The position numbers were made by a program, and so were the translations under genes. Of a DNA stretch of 64,000 nt, positions 36,744-47,900 are shown one piece after another (the first letter of the stretch is position 1; every line of letters begins with the position of its first letter). The notes below the pieces were generated by a model. It was given only the letters and a program-made list of their open reading frames with translations. It had not been told where the DNA came from and ran no database searches. This DNA comes from Turritopsis dohrnii (Eukaryota > Cnidaria > Hydrozoa > Anthoathecata > Oceaniidae), in assembly GCA_027922465.2 (NCBI GenBank), contig BQMF02000030.1, positions 930,001-994,000 on the forward strand. The letters are read 5' to 3'.

Positions 36744-38122
36744 TTCATCCTCCAACTTTCGTGTTGACGTTACACGGTGGAATACAATTATTAGCTGACT
36801 TTGCTTTTTTTCCGTTTCAAAGCATGGTACTGTAAGTGGGAGAGACAGAATGTTTTTTCGTATCTCTTTCCTAATTTATTATTGTATTATACTATGTTAT
36901 TTAGGAAGATCGTATGCTAAAATTGCTTGGACATTTTTCGTGTTACTTTTGTGTTGTTTTAGTGAAGTGAACGACAAGGATTTTGAAGCACAGCTTGAAA
37001 TCTGAAATTTTGCCAACCATACATTTTATTTTTGTATATATATGTTTTAGCTCTAAATATTTCATTCAATAAACTTTGTTCAACGCACTAATTTTTGGCA
37101 AAGATTTTAATTGGATTTCTGTATATGCAAGAAAGCTATATTACAAATTGTCTTTCTTCGTGTTTTTCTATTTTAACTGTCCTCCTCGCGCCAAACCTAA
37201 TCATACTTTGTGTGTGATCATGATCAGTAAAAGCTTTTTACATTTTCTTGTTGTTTTTTTTATAAACATTGGCTACTTTTTGTTTTGAATCAAAGTTTAA
37301 AACGCAGATTTCTAATGGATTTTTTGCTTTGATTTTTTTTTAAAAAGTTTGTTTTTTTTCTTTTGGCTCTTACAGAATTTCTTTAACAAATCTTGTTTTG
37401 ATTATAAAATACGTATCCATGGTTTCAGTTCACACATTTCTTTTGTTTGTAGCAAATACTTTCTAATATTACTTGTTAAGCCTTTATTACACTTTTTGAA
37501 AGGTATATTAGCATCAATAAAAAAAAAGTTATCCTAAAGAAAGTTTAACTCAATTACAACGTAAGTGAAAAACCGTGAAGACCATCCGTCAAGGAGTTTT
37601 CAAATCTGATCTCCCATTTCGAAATGATCATGCTCACAATTCCTCTTGTTTTTATTGTGTTTAGTTTATACAATGTTAACAAAAGTTTATGTATATATTT
37701 GTTTCTGTGTAAAGATTTGCAAAAACATTCATCTGAATTTTTTTGAGTTTTCGGACAAAAATTTGTTTTTGTTTCCGTTGTATAGCTTGCAATGTATAGC
37801 TTGCTGTGTGTACACATTGGAATGCTTGAGCGCGGGGGCATTTTTTAGCTAAAGCTACATGCTAGTTCTAATTAAGTAAAAGTTTCTTATGAAAATGTTA
37901 ACACTGAATGTGATCTTGATGTGGTCCGTGATGCACGAACGTAAAACAATAAGCACAGATGGAGTGGGAGGGGGGGGGGGGGGGGGGGGGGGGTCTTCTC
38001 AAACGATGACGTCAACTGAGGGGGAGGGGGCAACGCAAAGTTGACGCAGGTTGACAGAGGGGGGAGGGGGGGGGGGGTCAAAAATCTTGAAAAAATGGTT
38101 GACGTCATTTGTGAACAATCCC
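36494..38122. mobile_element. 1.6-kb non-autonomous Harbinger-like element
   Basis: The 25-bp ends GGGACTGTTCACAAATGACG(TCAAC) are inverted copies with one mismatch. They are flanked by TTA on both sides (36491-36493, 38123-38125), the 3-bp duplication typical of PIF/Harbinger. A G-rich subterminal block (GTCAACTG, G-run, AAAGTTGACGC) recurs in the same orientation at both ends. TGACGTCA or TTGACGTCAA occurs four times. The interior has a CAT microsatellite (36711-36741) and long T-rich stretches but no transposase. Confidence 0.75.
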
Positions 38123-38125
38123 TTA

Positions 38126-38880
38126 CTTACTGACCGTAGCTGCAACCTTTTGTGTCAAGAGACACGGCTGCGTGTTTGTTTGGCGGAGTCGCGTGTTTTT
38201 TTTCGTGGAGCCGCGTCTTTTACCACGTGTTTTTTTATTATCTTTTTTAAAGTTATAGAATAAAAGTACAATGTGTCACTCAACCACGGTACTTTAGTAG
38301 TACCATATTTACGATTTTTGCAAGAACCTATTCAATTTCATCACAGTCTGTCTGTAGAAAAAAATTTTCTCCAGTGATTTCATACAACTGAATCATTAGA
38401 GCGAAAATTTCACTGGTTGGGCAAAATCGTAAAAAAATGGCTGACAGGCGACTGACTGTAGGCTCATGCAGCTACTAAACTCATAATTCCTTTACCACAT
38501 AAACACGGCCTTGTTACGTCACTATGTTAACATGCTCTTGTTACGTCTACAGTAGCAGTTCTTCTCACCTTCTCGTCTTGAGTTATTTAGCTTGATCTCT
38601 ATTCTTGACACGGTATTTTCTCGAAGGAAGTTTATTGTGAGCATGCGCGCAATTTTCAGCAAAACGTGGTTGAATTCAATATGACGGGGAGGGAAGACTC
38701 AGTTTAGCAGAATTATAGCGTTATTCTTTTCTTAAAATCAGGAATAATGTTCTCTTTAAAAACAAACATTAAGAATGATTAGGTTTGACATTACGATATT
38801 TGGCGACTGGTGAATCTTTTCAATCACTGAGTCACCAATTCAGAATTAGTATCAATGCAGTAACATACAATTATTAAGGG
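38126..38880 (+). other. Intergenic DNA
   Basis: No gene. Weak similarity to CCCAGT-family ends occurs at 38405-38443 (CTGGTTGGGCAAAATCGTAA). Confidence 0.45.
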
Positions 38881-39435
38881 ATTCTGCAAAGCTATGGTAG
38901 AAATCTTAGTGCCGTTGTTTGTCTCAACACTCCAAAACTAAGGAAGAGTGGCTTGAGGATTGCGAGGTTGCTTCGAAAAGCGATGGAATTATCCCCATGC
39001 TCTAGGAGCAATTGATGAAAGCACATCACTATCAGAAAGCCAAACAACGGGTGGATCCTTTTATTATAATTATAAGCATAGGACATTCTGCCATTCTGTT
39101 GGCGATAGCAGGTCCCAATTATGAATGCCTTTATGCGGATGTTGGCTCTAATGGGCGTGTTAATGATTCCAGTGTGTGGAAGTTCTCTCCTTGATGCAAT
39201 AAATAATAAATCTATTGGTATCCCAGAAGATGATGACCTCCCAAACGGTATACTGAGTGACCGTACGTCCTTTTAAGTGATGATGCATTTGCCCTCAAAT
39301 GTTTCATGATGAAACTACCCTCAGCAAAACCTAACTGTTGAAAAATAGATTTATAATTACAGACACGGCCGTGCTCGAAGAATTTCTCTGGCGTTTGCGA
39401 CATTTACTGGTAGTACACCTCTCTCATTCAAACCA
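38881..39435 (+). pseudogene. Decayed Harbinger (HARBI1-type) DDE nuclease
   Basis: Across frames one can read WNYPHALGAID, then NNGWILLL-type damaged text, YYNYKHRTFCHSAILLAIAG-like pieces with the recognisable NYECLYADVGSNGRVNDSSV, IGIPEDDDLPNG, SDDAFALKCFMMKLPSAKPN and NYRHGRARRIS. These match, in order, the GAIDG, ADVGSNGR, DDAFAL and NYRLSRARR blocks of HARBI1-like nucleases. Several stops and frameshifts separate them, so it is inactive. In the intact family the conserved aspartates and a glutamate form the DDE catalytic site. Confidence 0.75.
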
Positions 39436-39439
39436 TTAG

Positions 39440-39870
39440 AAATCTCTTTTGTTTGAAACAATTTCGAACGGCATTCGAATGATTTGAAAGTTCGAAAATG
39501 CGTTCGAATTTGAAATAATGTAAATGTTGGATGGGAAATTGTCTCAAACGATTCCAACATGATAAAACTGTACTTTTAAGGTCGACGCAAACCTTGAGAA
39601 TTTTCCCATGTCGGATGAAATGTTGCATCGGTTTGCGTATGTTCAAAAATACAAAATTTTCATAAAAAAGAGAAAAATCAAGTCGGATGAAAGTTTGTTT
39701 CAGAACAAAATTTTCATCCGCGACTTCATCCAACAAAAAATGTACAAAAGTGATGTCGGATCGGTTTGGTATATCATTTCATCCGACTTTTCGTAGATTT
39801 GGAGTTTCGAACGATTTGATAGAATTTCGAATGCGTGAAAACATTCGAATTTGTTCAAAATAAAACATTC
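39440..39870. repeat. Inverted-repeat-rich insertion between the Harbinger pseudogenes
   Basis: TTCGAACGGCATTCGAATGA near the left and a related inverted stretch (AATTTCGAATGCG, CATTCGAATTTG) near 39812-39855 enclose hairpins built on GTCGGATGAAA and TTTCATCCG. It looks like a fold-back MITE of about 430 bp, but the ends are not sharp. Confidence 0.4.
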
Positions 39871-39911
39871 TTTTTTCATCACTTTGCATCACCACGCAGA
39901 GGAAACAAGAG

Positions 39912-40813
39912 ATGTCTGACTTTGATAGTGAAAATGAAATGCATAGAATGGAGAAGGAAAGTGAAGAACAAGAAGCAGAAGTCACAAAAAACAAGAAGAA
40001 AGAAAAAAAGAAAGCGACCGAAACGAAGGGGAAAAAACATGAGCTGTAAAAGTTGTAAAAGAAACAATATAATGGAGCGGTGACGAAACTGGTGTTCTCA
40101 TTGACATGCTCGAAGCAAACCCTTGCTTATGGGATGTTTTCCACAGTGAATATACGAAAAGAGACGTAAAAGAAGTTGCCTACACCACTATAGCTGAAAG
40201 TGAAAGCAAAAATCAATAACTTGAGAGCTCAGCTTGTTAGAGAACGAGCAAAGGAATTGAAGACCAAAAGTGGACAGTCAACGGATGAACTTTACACTTC
40301 GAGTTGGGGATACTATGACAGATTGTCTTTTTTGCTCCCAGTTATTGGAGCTACGAAAAGTAAAGATACTTTAAAGCGAAATAGCTTGACTCAGGATGGT
40401 CATAATGAATTAGAAACAATGAGCCCATCTGCTCCCAAGAAAAAGAGTATTGCAGAAAAAAAAGCTTGACCTGCTAGCCAAATGCACTGAAGCTATCAAG
40501 TCTTCTAATACTAATGGAAAGAAAGCTGTTGATCAGTCGGAAACAAAGGTATCTGCCTTTTCAATGTATATTGAAGAAAAACTATCCCAGTTAAGCAAAC
40601 GTAGCAGGAGAATTGCTGAAAAACGTATCTCAGATATATATCCTTTTTGATATAGAAATGTCCGAAGATAGAGTCGAAACATCCGTGAATGCTAACAATC
40701 AAGCAGCGTATGGAAATTTTAACAGCAGCACCTATATGAATTTGACACCGCCTATGGCGGGACAGAGCTACATGGCCCCTAACGGCTTAATGGACATGTT
40801 TAATAAATCATAG
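39912..40813 (+). pseudogene. Decayed Harbinger accessory gene (MADF/BESS protein)
   Basis: Starts MSDFDSENEMHRMEKESEEQ with a lysine-rich stretch, then after a frame change WSGDETGVLIDMLEANPCLW and DVFHSEYTKRDVKEVAYTTI, then after another change VKAKINNLRAQL and SWGYYDRLSFLLPV. This is the order of a MADF (Myb/SANT-like) domain. The end holds FSMYIEEKLSQLSKRSRR, ILFDIEM and a tail to a TAG near 40813, resembling a BESS motif. At least three frameshifts and a short deletion separate the parts. Harbinger elements carry such a DNA-binding partner protein beside the nuclease (family knowledge), which fits its position just after the nuclease relic. Confidence 0.75.
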
Positions 40814-40938
40814 AAACATATCTTAGTTGTCATGAAAATTTACTAGTACATCTTTCTTTATAAAGTATTAGTATTTATGTTAATAAATTTATGCCTATGA
40901 TCGCAAAAGTCTATTTAACAGTGTTAGATTAGACGCAG

Positions 40939-41087
40939 AAATGTTGGATGAAACAAATTTTCATCCAACATGATTTTTTTTTCCTTCTTTTTTGAAATTT
41001 TCGAAATTCTGAAATTGTTCAAACGAATCCAACATTTTATCCAACATGCCTTTTTTCGATGTTGGATGTCTATGTTGGATTCGTTTG
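40939..41087. repeat. Two nested hairpins built on ATGTTGGAT
   Basis: ATGTTGGATGAAA pairs with TTTCATCCAACAT across a few bases at about 40939-40970. CAAACGAATCCAACAT (41020-41035) pairs perfectly with ATGTTGGATTCGTTTG (41072-41087). CAAACGATTCCAACATG also occurs near 39546, so these may be subterminal repeats of the dead Harbinger element. Confidence 0.6.
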
Positions 41088-41089
41088 CC

Positions 41090-41866
41090 CTCCTTTATTA
41101 CGTCTCTTCGGAAAGTTTGCAGCATAATTCTGTCTAATGGAATAAAGCTACTATTAACACAATTCAACAGAAGTACGAACTAACCCTCAGTAAGCTTTTA
41201 AAGTATAGAATAGATCTGCGCAGATTATAACAGATATATATATACAAATGTTTTTACTTTGTCATCTAGGTAAAAATTAGAAAAATGTCACTTAGTGTAT
41301 TTTAGAAAGCTAGCCGAACAGTTTTATGCAGTAATCAGTGATGTATGGTCTTTCATACAGGTTAGTGATAGTTGTTACATCGCTCCATAACAGCCCCATT
41401 GTCCTTTGTTAGTAAGCAACTGTTTTCATAAATGAACGAACAAACCGCCCTATGAACTTTTTGCCATTCCTGAATAGTATTATGTTCTGCGAAGCGATTG
41501 TTTTGTTACGCAGGAATGATTTAGTAACGTCATTTTCGTGTCAAAAAAAGTCCCAAGATATACGATGAGACTTCGCTTAATCGTGTTCAACAACTTTTTG
41601 AATTTGAACTGAAAAGAGCTTACGATAAAATATTTGAATGAAAGAACAAATTTTAATACGTCATTCACGAATAGTTGCCGTGGAAACGACAAAAAGCCGG
41701 ACGACATTCCGTTGGATGTCATTACGACAAAGTTGTATGTAGCACGTATGTTCAACAACATCTATAACACGAAAATTTTCTTTTTGACATATTAATCGAA
41801 TCGTCCTTCATACAAAAATTGAACACGTTGGTGATAGACAGATAGTTCTTTCTTTTTGATTTCCAG
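41090..41866 (+). other. Upstream region of the threonine ammonia-lyase gene
   Basis: No coding support. A polypyrimidine tract and AG at 41849-41866 look like a splice acceptor, so the ATG-bearing exon probably follows a 5' UTR intron or a trans-splice site. Confidence 0.45.
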
Positions 41867-41887
41867 ATGAGCCAGATCCTCGTTTGA
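41867..41887 (+). promoter_or_regulatory. Short upstream ORF in the 5' UTR
   Basis: ATG AGC CAG ATC CTC GTT TGA begins exactly after the putative acceptor and ends 20 nt before the main ATG. It could lower translation of the enzyme. Inference only. Confidence 0.35.
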
Positions 41888-41907
41888 ACAGCATCTGAAG
41901 AAAAAGA

Positions 41908-44900
41908 ATGGAGGTTCCCGAAAAACCGAAAACTCCGGTGTCCCGGAGTGTTCGCCCCATGATCAGACGGTTAACAATATCGGGCGAAAGTGAAGCTCCA
42001 ATTGTTGTAAATTTTGAAGATTTATCTGCAGCTGCTTACAGAATTAAAACTGGAATAAGAAAAACTCCATGCGAGGTTGGCAATTGAAATCCATCCTATC
42101 ATAAAATCTGTACTGATAATTTTTGCATAATTCCGGCAAGAGAAGTCCTTGTCTAAATTTAAATGTCAACTTAAATCATTTGCAATTTATTGCAAATGCA
42201 AATATTGCAACTAATACCTGTTTGTTTGTTTAATTTATATATACACTTTTTTTATATATATTTTATCAATGATGTTGGAATTTATTAGTCTTTTGTACTA
42301 TTTTACACTCCAACCATAAATAAAGAATAAATAAATAAATAAATAATAAATCTTCTCTTTTTTTTAAATGCGTTGTAATATTAGCTTTGTCATTTTTTGC
42401 CTTTCTCTGCGATGGTCCCAGGTCTTTGTTTCTATTCCGTTAAAATATTATAGGGATTAATTTTGACATGTAATTGAAAATACTTTGGAATTTTCAAAGT
42501 GTGTTTGACAATCTGTGGTTTAAATCTGGACAAAGCCTATTTTGTTCTTGTATTACGTCTGAGATACACGATAACTTTCAAAACCTGCACGGATACTTAA
42601 TAAGTTTGATTCTGGAATTCCTTCAACCTCATTCCCAGATCTGACCAGGTTAATAGTATATCGAAAGGAAAAGAAGACCTGAGCTCAAGATTGTATTTTG
42701 AAGCTCACGCTTTTTTTTATAGATTTCGCCTCGACTGTCATCATTATTAGATATGAAAGTGTTCATCAAACGAGAATATATGCAAGTTACAGGAAGGTTG
42801 GTTTAACACCTACAACTGTATACCAACCACCTTGATTATACATCCCAGTAATTTTGAGAATCACCAGATGTTAAAATACAAATCATTCTAATGTCAGGAT
42901 TCAATTTTCAGAAACTTTTGATCTAGAGATTTCATTTTTATTAGTATTTATCCCCTGGAAAACCTCTTCAACTCTGATAAAATTGTTATCAATGACTGTC
43001 CTACAGTATTTATTTGGGGGGATACGGAAGATGTAAGAAGAATTCTACTACTCAACTAGAAAAGAACTCCTCAAATATAAATTATGTTCTCAAGCAGAAT
43101 GCTAAGCTGGAATAAACGGTAACATGGATTGATCAGGTATTGAACCCTAGCCTCCCATTTCCCTAGCGAGTACCTTGCCACAACTCAGAAGTACCTGGTT
43201 TTTTAACTTATTTTGTACAGTTTTGATCATATCATTAGAATTTTGTTATATAAAAATCAATATGAAGAGGAAAACCAATGAAAAATACGATTGATTAAAA
43301 GTTCTTTAGTGATCATATTTTCATTGTTAAAGGTGAAATACTGTAACACGTATTCTGTAACTACTTCCAAGTTCTTTAATTCGCTCAAGTAAAAGTAAGA
43401 GCTTCACACAGACATAATCTTCATTCCCATTGGTAACTGCAACTTGTTGCTTATAGTTTCAAAGAAAGGGGCGCCAGAAACACACTATTGATGCTTACAC
43501 AGGTGAGAAGAATTGAATTTCCAAAAAACAGAATCTGTTTCGACGTCGATTTCCCCGTTAAAATCGGAATTCCGTTCGTCTATGTTGTGCTATAGTCGGG
43601 TGACAAATTAAAGTTGATATTTCCAAATTTATCTTTTGCACTTATATTCACTCGGTTTGGCGCGCATGCGTATGACATCAGTCGATATTCCTTTTTTTGC
43701 TGGTTTATACTAAAGTTTGCATGTCAAGTCCGCAATGTCTTTGAAAATTATCTTCTATTAAAATTAACAGTTGTTTTCTGCGTATACCTCAAAATAGTTA
43801 GCCATATCTTATTAAAGTCAGAAAAGACATCAATAATATTTCTGAATAACCGTGTTCTCCATTTTTAATAATAAAACTATCGCTTATAAACTTTAAAATC
43901 ACATTTTAAGTTTTGCGCATGCGCAGTAAAATTTTCTTTAAATCGTGCTAAGTTTTATGGAAGAAATGTTTTCTTTTGTGAAAATATATGATTTTACCCT
44001 TATTTTCTGTAAATTGATGAAATTTAATTAATTTCGCTATGGTATTATGATGTCATTAATGCAGACACCACAAGTAAAATGAAAGATTTTTGTTATATAT
44101 CCATGATCAGATTTTTCATAATGTAACGTCCTTATTGAGGGCAGTTCGACGGGTCAATGAACGTCTAGTGAGCCCTGTCTTGCTGACACCCCACGTATAA
44201 CACTGAAGCCCCTCCCTTGTTCAAGGAGACGGGTAATTTTTGGAATCACCACATCAGGTGAATTATATGAGGAAAAGAACATACAATAAATAAATATAAT
44301 CTAGAAATATTAACAAGGTTGTCATATCTTATTGAGCTTTTCTCGGTATGTTATAACATTTCCTCAATTTGAACTGGTTTCTTACCGTTGCTTAAGGTTC
44401 AGACGGTTAAAGCTCAAATGTTTTGGTTAAATTCTGACATTGTTTTTCTTAAAATAATCAAAATAAGGAAGCAATTCGGAATACACGGAAGAGACATGTC
44501 ATAAACTAACAAGTGATCTGGGGTAAGATGGCTTGAAGTGTAGATAGAGCCTTAGAAACCGATATTTTTGACATAACAACCGTCAACATAACAACTGTCA
44601 CTACTCGCCTACCATCTTCTTGTTCGGATAAAAATATCGCAATTTATTGTGAAATGAAAATTTTATGATGACGTCACATCAAAAACACACACAATAAGAG
44701 TGAGTTTTGTATTCGATATCATTCTTGGGAAACAATGAAATTCAATATCTTAGTAACAGAAGATGTACTTGTAGTACTTACCAAAATCGTCAAAAAGCCA
44801 TTACGTCGAAGAGCATTTTCATTTAAATAGTGTATATATTTCTATAGAAATACACTCCTTCGCAGTGGTTCAAGAAATTTGTCAACTGGGTAACTTGCTG

Positions 44901-47900
44901 TATTCATAATTTCCTACCTTAATATTAAAATGTCGGTTGTCAAAAATTTGGATGAATAATTTTCAGTACTAGATTTTCGTTAACATCATTCTAGTCCTAC
45001 GCTCCATATCTGTTCTGTCATTGCTGCTATTCCAAAATCTTTGCTTATCAAATCTCACTTTGTTATGGTAGAAGGAAACATTGACATATATAATACATAG
45101 GATACATAGTAAACCATAACAAAGGGTTTACAAAATGTGCATAGTGAAAAATAATGTTACAAAGTTTAAATTGAAAAGGTTATTTTCACATTTTCAAAGT
45201 TATCTAAAAAAATGTCAGATACTGCGTCCGTGTTTGTTGTATCAGAAAACACTCGAGAGCTCCTAACACAAAGAATTCTTGCCTTCTTAAAGTGATATCT
45301 TAACTTACAAATGAAAACAACCCCCGATTCATTTTTTTTTTTTTTTTCACTCCTCATCATACAAAACCCCAAAAAGGCAGTTTCATAAAAACAGTACATT
45401 TTAGTGAACAATTTCTTATTTATCCAGCTTACAAATAATGAACTGTATATGTAGAGCTGAGGGTTACATTATGCTGATGTCAGTAGAAATAGAACATTTG
45501 AGAAATGATCTGGGAACGAACAGTTGTTTATCATTAACAAATCTTTCAGTCAAAGTAAAAACATATTCAGTTCTTCTGTGGAGATTATCTCACAAGAAAA
45601 CTGCTGACACCTTTTTCTCGACCTATGATAGTTCATTATCTTTAAACAAGCCTGGTTTACTCCTCTCCTCTAGACAATATGAAAAGTTGTCAAAAAACTA
45701 CACACTGTTATTTGATGGTCACATCATTTCACTGGATTTCATCGGAAAACATATTTTCGTTGTCACAGTAACTGATATTTTAGGAACAAAAAGAGCTCGG
45801 AGTAATTGCTGCGTCAGCAGGAAATCATGCTCTCGCGTTGGCTTACCACGGAAAGGAGTTGCATATCCCTGTAACAGTTTGTATGCCCATAAATGCACCA
45901 ATCATGAAAGTGAATCAGTGTAAAAAGTACGGCGCAACTGTTCTCTCTGTTGGAGCAGATATTATTGAGGTAAAGTTGTTTTTTTGTATAGCTTTCGTGA
46001 AAACTGGACTTTATCATGACACGTCACCACTTAAAGCTTAGTTTTCACTTGCAAGAATATCTTCACCGCTTTTTAAGCAATACGTTTATCACGTTTCACG
46101 ATCTGCATTTTTCATATTGAATACTAACTTTCTCCAGCTGCTATTATCCGTACTTATCATTCCTGGAATTGTCAATGTTGTGTTCTTCATTCCCAATAAC
46201 GTCCCAAAGTATCTTTATTTATGTAAATTGTATGTAGACCTTCGTTTTTATGCAAATTACTTCAGAATAGGTTTCTCCTCGTTTACAAGTTGAATAACAA
46301 TGATAATTGGTTCATTAGTTAAAGGAAATCATACTAAAAAATTGAAACGAGGAATTGGTTTCGAATTGGTCCAAATCAAATAATCTGGCGTTTAACCAAT
46401 CAAAAACAAAAGCTATGTTGTTCGCTACACCCAATATGTTGGCAAAACATCACCTCAATGATACCAACACATACGAGATCAATCTAAATGACATTAAACT
46501 CGAACGCATCAGCAAGTCAAAAATACTAGGAGTGACTTTCAACCAAAAGCTTACATGGGACGACCACATCAATACAACACTCAAATCAGCCTATTCCGCC
46601 TTTCGATCCCTCATCAAAATTAAAAAACTTACTCCATTTCATTTACGTAAACAATTAGCTGAAATGCTGATATTATCAAAAATGGACTATTGTAATGTAA
46701 TTTTTGCAGAAGCACCCTGTTACCTCATAAACAGAATGCAGAAACTCCAAAACTCACTCGCTGGTTACACCTATAGCAGATTCGGTGGCTTTGCAGAAAC
46801 AATTAACCTAAAATGGCTACCAATTCGTGAAAGAATTGACTTGGCAACATCTAAGATAGCCCACAAGTCCCTTTACAATGATACCTGGACAGAAAATCTA
46901 AAATGTACTTTTATGGATCGACCAAGGTCACTAAGAACACCAATTAGAGACACGACACAAAATCAAACCATGCAACATCACCAACTCATTCCAGTATACT
47001 ATCGGCCGGACATTCAATGACCTCCCACCTAACTTTCGATCAATCCAAGATCACAAGAAATTCGTCAATTCTTGCAAGAAGTATTACATGGACCGAGCAT
47101 TTGCCAAATTAACTAATTTATAAAAAAAAAAAAAAAAAAAAAACAAGATGCCCTACCGGGCAGAAGGATTTCTGCAAGCTTTGCTGCTGAAAATGCCACA
47201 AAAATGCAACACTAGCACACTAGTCCTGCAAAACTAAGACAGTCACATCATTCAGCTCGAGAAGCATCAGCATTAAATAAACAAAAATATTGATGCGACT
47301 GACAATGTTCGTCAAGAAAGTCAGCCTACCATATCATAAAAAAGGGGCTTTTCTTTATGCTATCGCGGAGATCATTTATGAAGTACGAATAAGCTAAATG
47401 ATTGTTACTGGATATTTGCCACCCACGTACTCCAAAAAAGTGCATCGACACAATACGAAACTTTAATTTAACCACATTAAACATAACGAATCCTATAAAA
47501 AGATTGTGCATACTGGCGGTAACCAACATATCGTTTGGGCAGCACAAACTAATATATAAAGTTTCTATATTGATCTCCTCAGAATGAAAAATATAAATAT
47601 CACAATAATAATTACTTAGAAATTAAAGCTCATATCTAATCTAAAAGTTAAAAAAAATACAACATACGTAGGGAGAAAAGAGATAAGCTGATATAGCCAG
47701 AATACATCCAAAAATTGCTACTAAATATAGTATAAATAGCTGTATAAAGTGCATATGTTGGTGATGTTGGGGAGGAGCTGAAAGGAAGCTAAGCTGAGCT
47801 TTAAAAACCCAAGAGCTTCTAAAAATTGACTTCAAACATGCATACACATACAAAATACACGAAGGTCTTTCATATTTAAAAAGGCTTGGAGCAAAAATAA

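Noticed and set aside
36626..36835. Open frame with a run of nine or more histidines
   Set aside because: It is a CAT microsatellite inside the non-autonomous Harbinger-like element; no domain or splice context.
37554..38108. Several open frames, one proline-rich, near 37.5-38.1 kb
   Set aside because: They arise from T-rich and G-rich transposon sequence on either strand without coding features.
45438..45923. 161-codon open frame overlapping threonine ammonia-lyase exon 4
   Set aside because: It reads the exon in a shifted frame; the true frame (SAGNHALALAYHGK) begins at 45784 after an acceptor.
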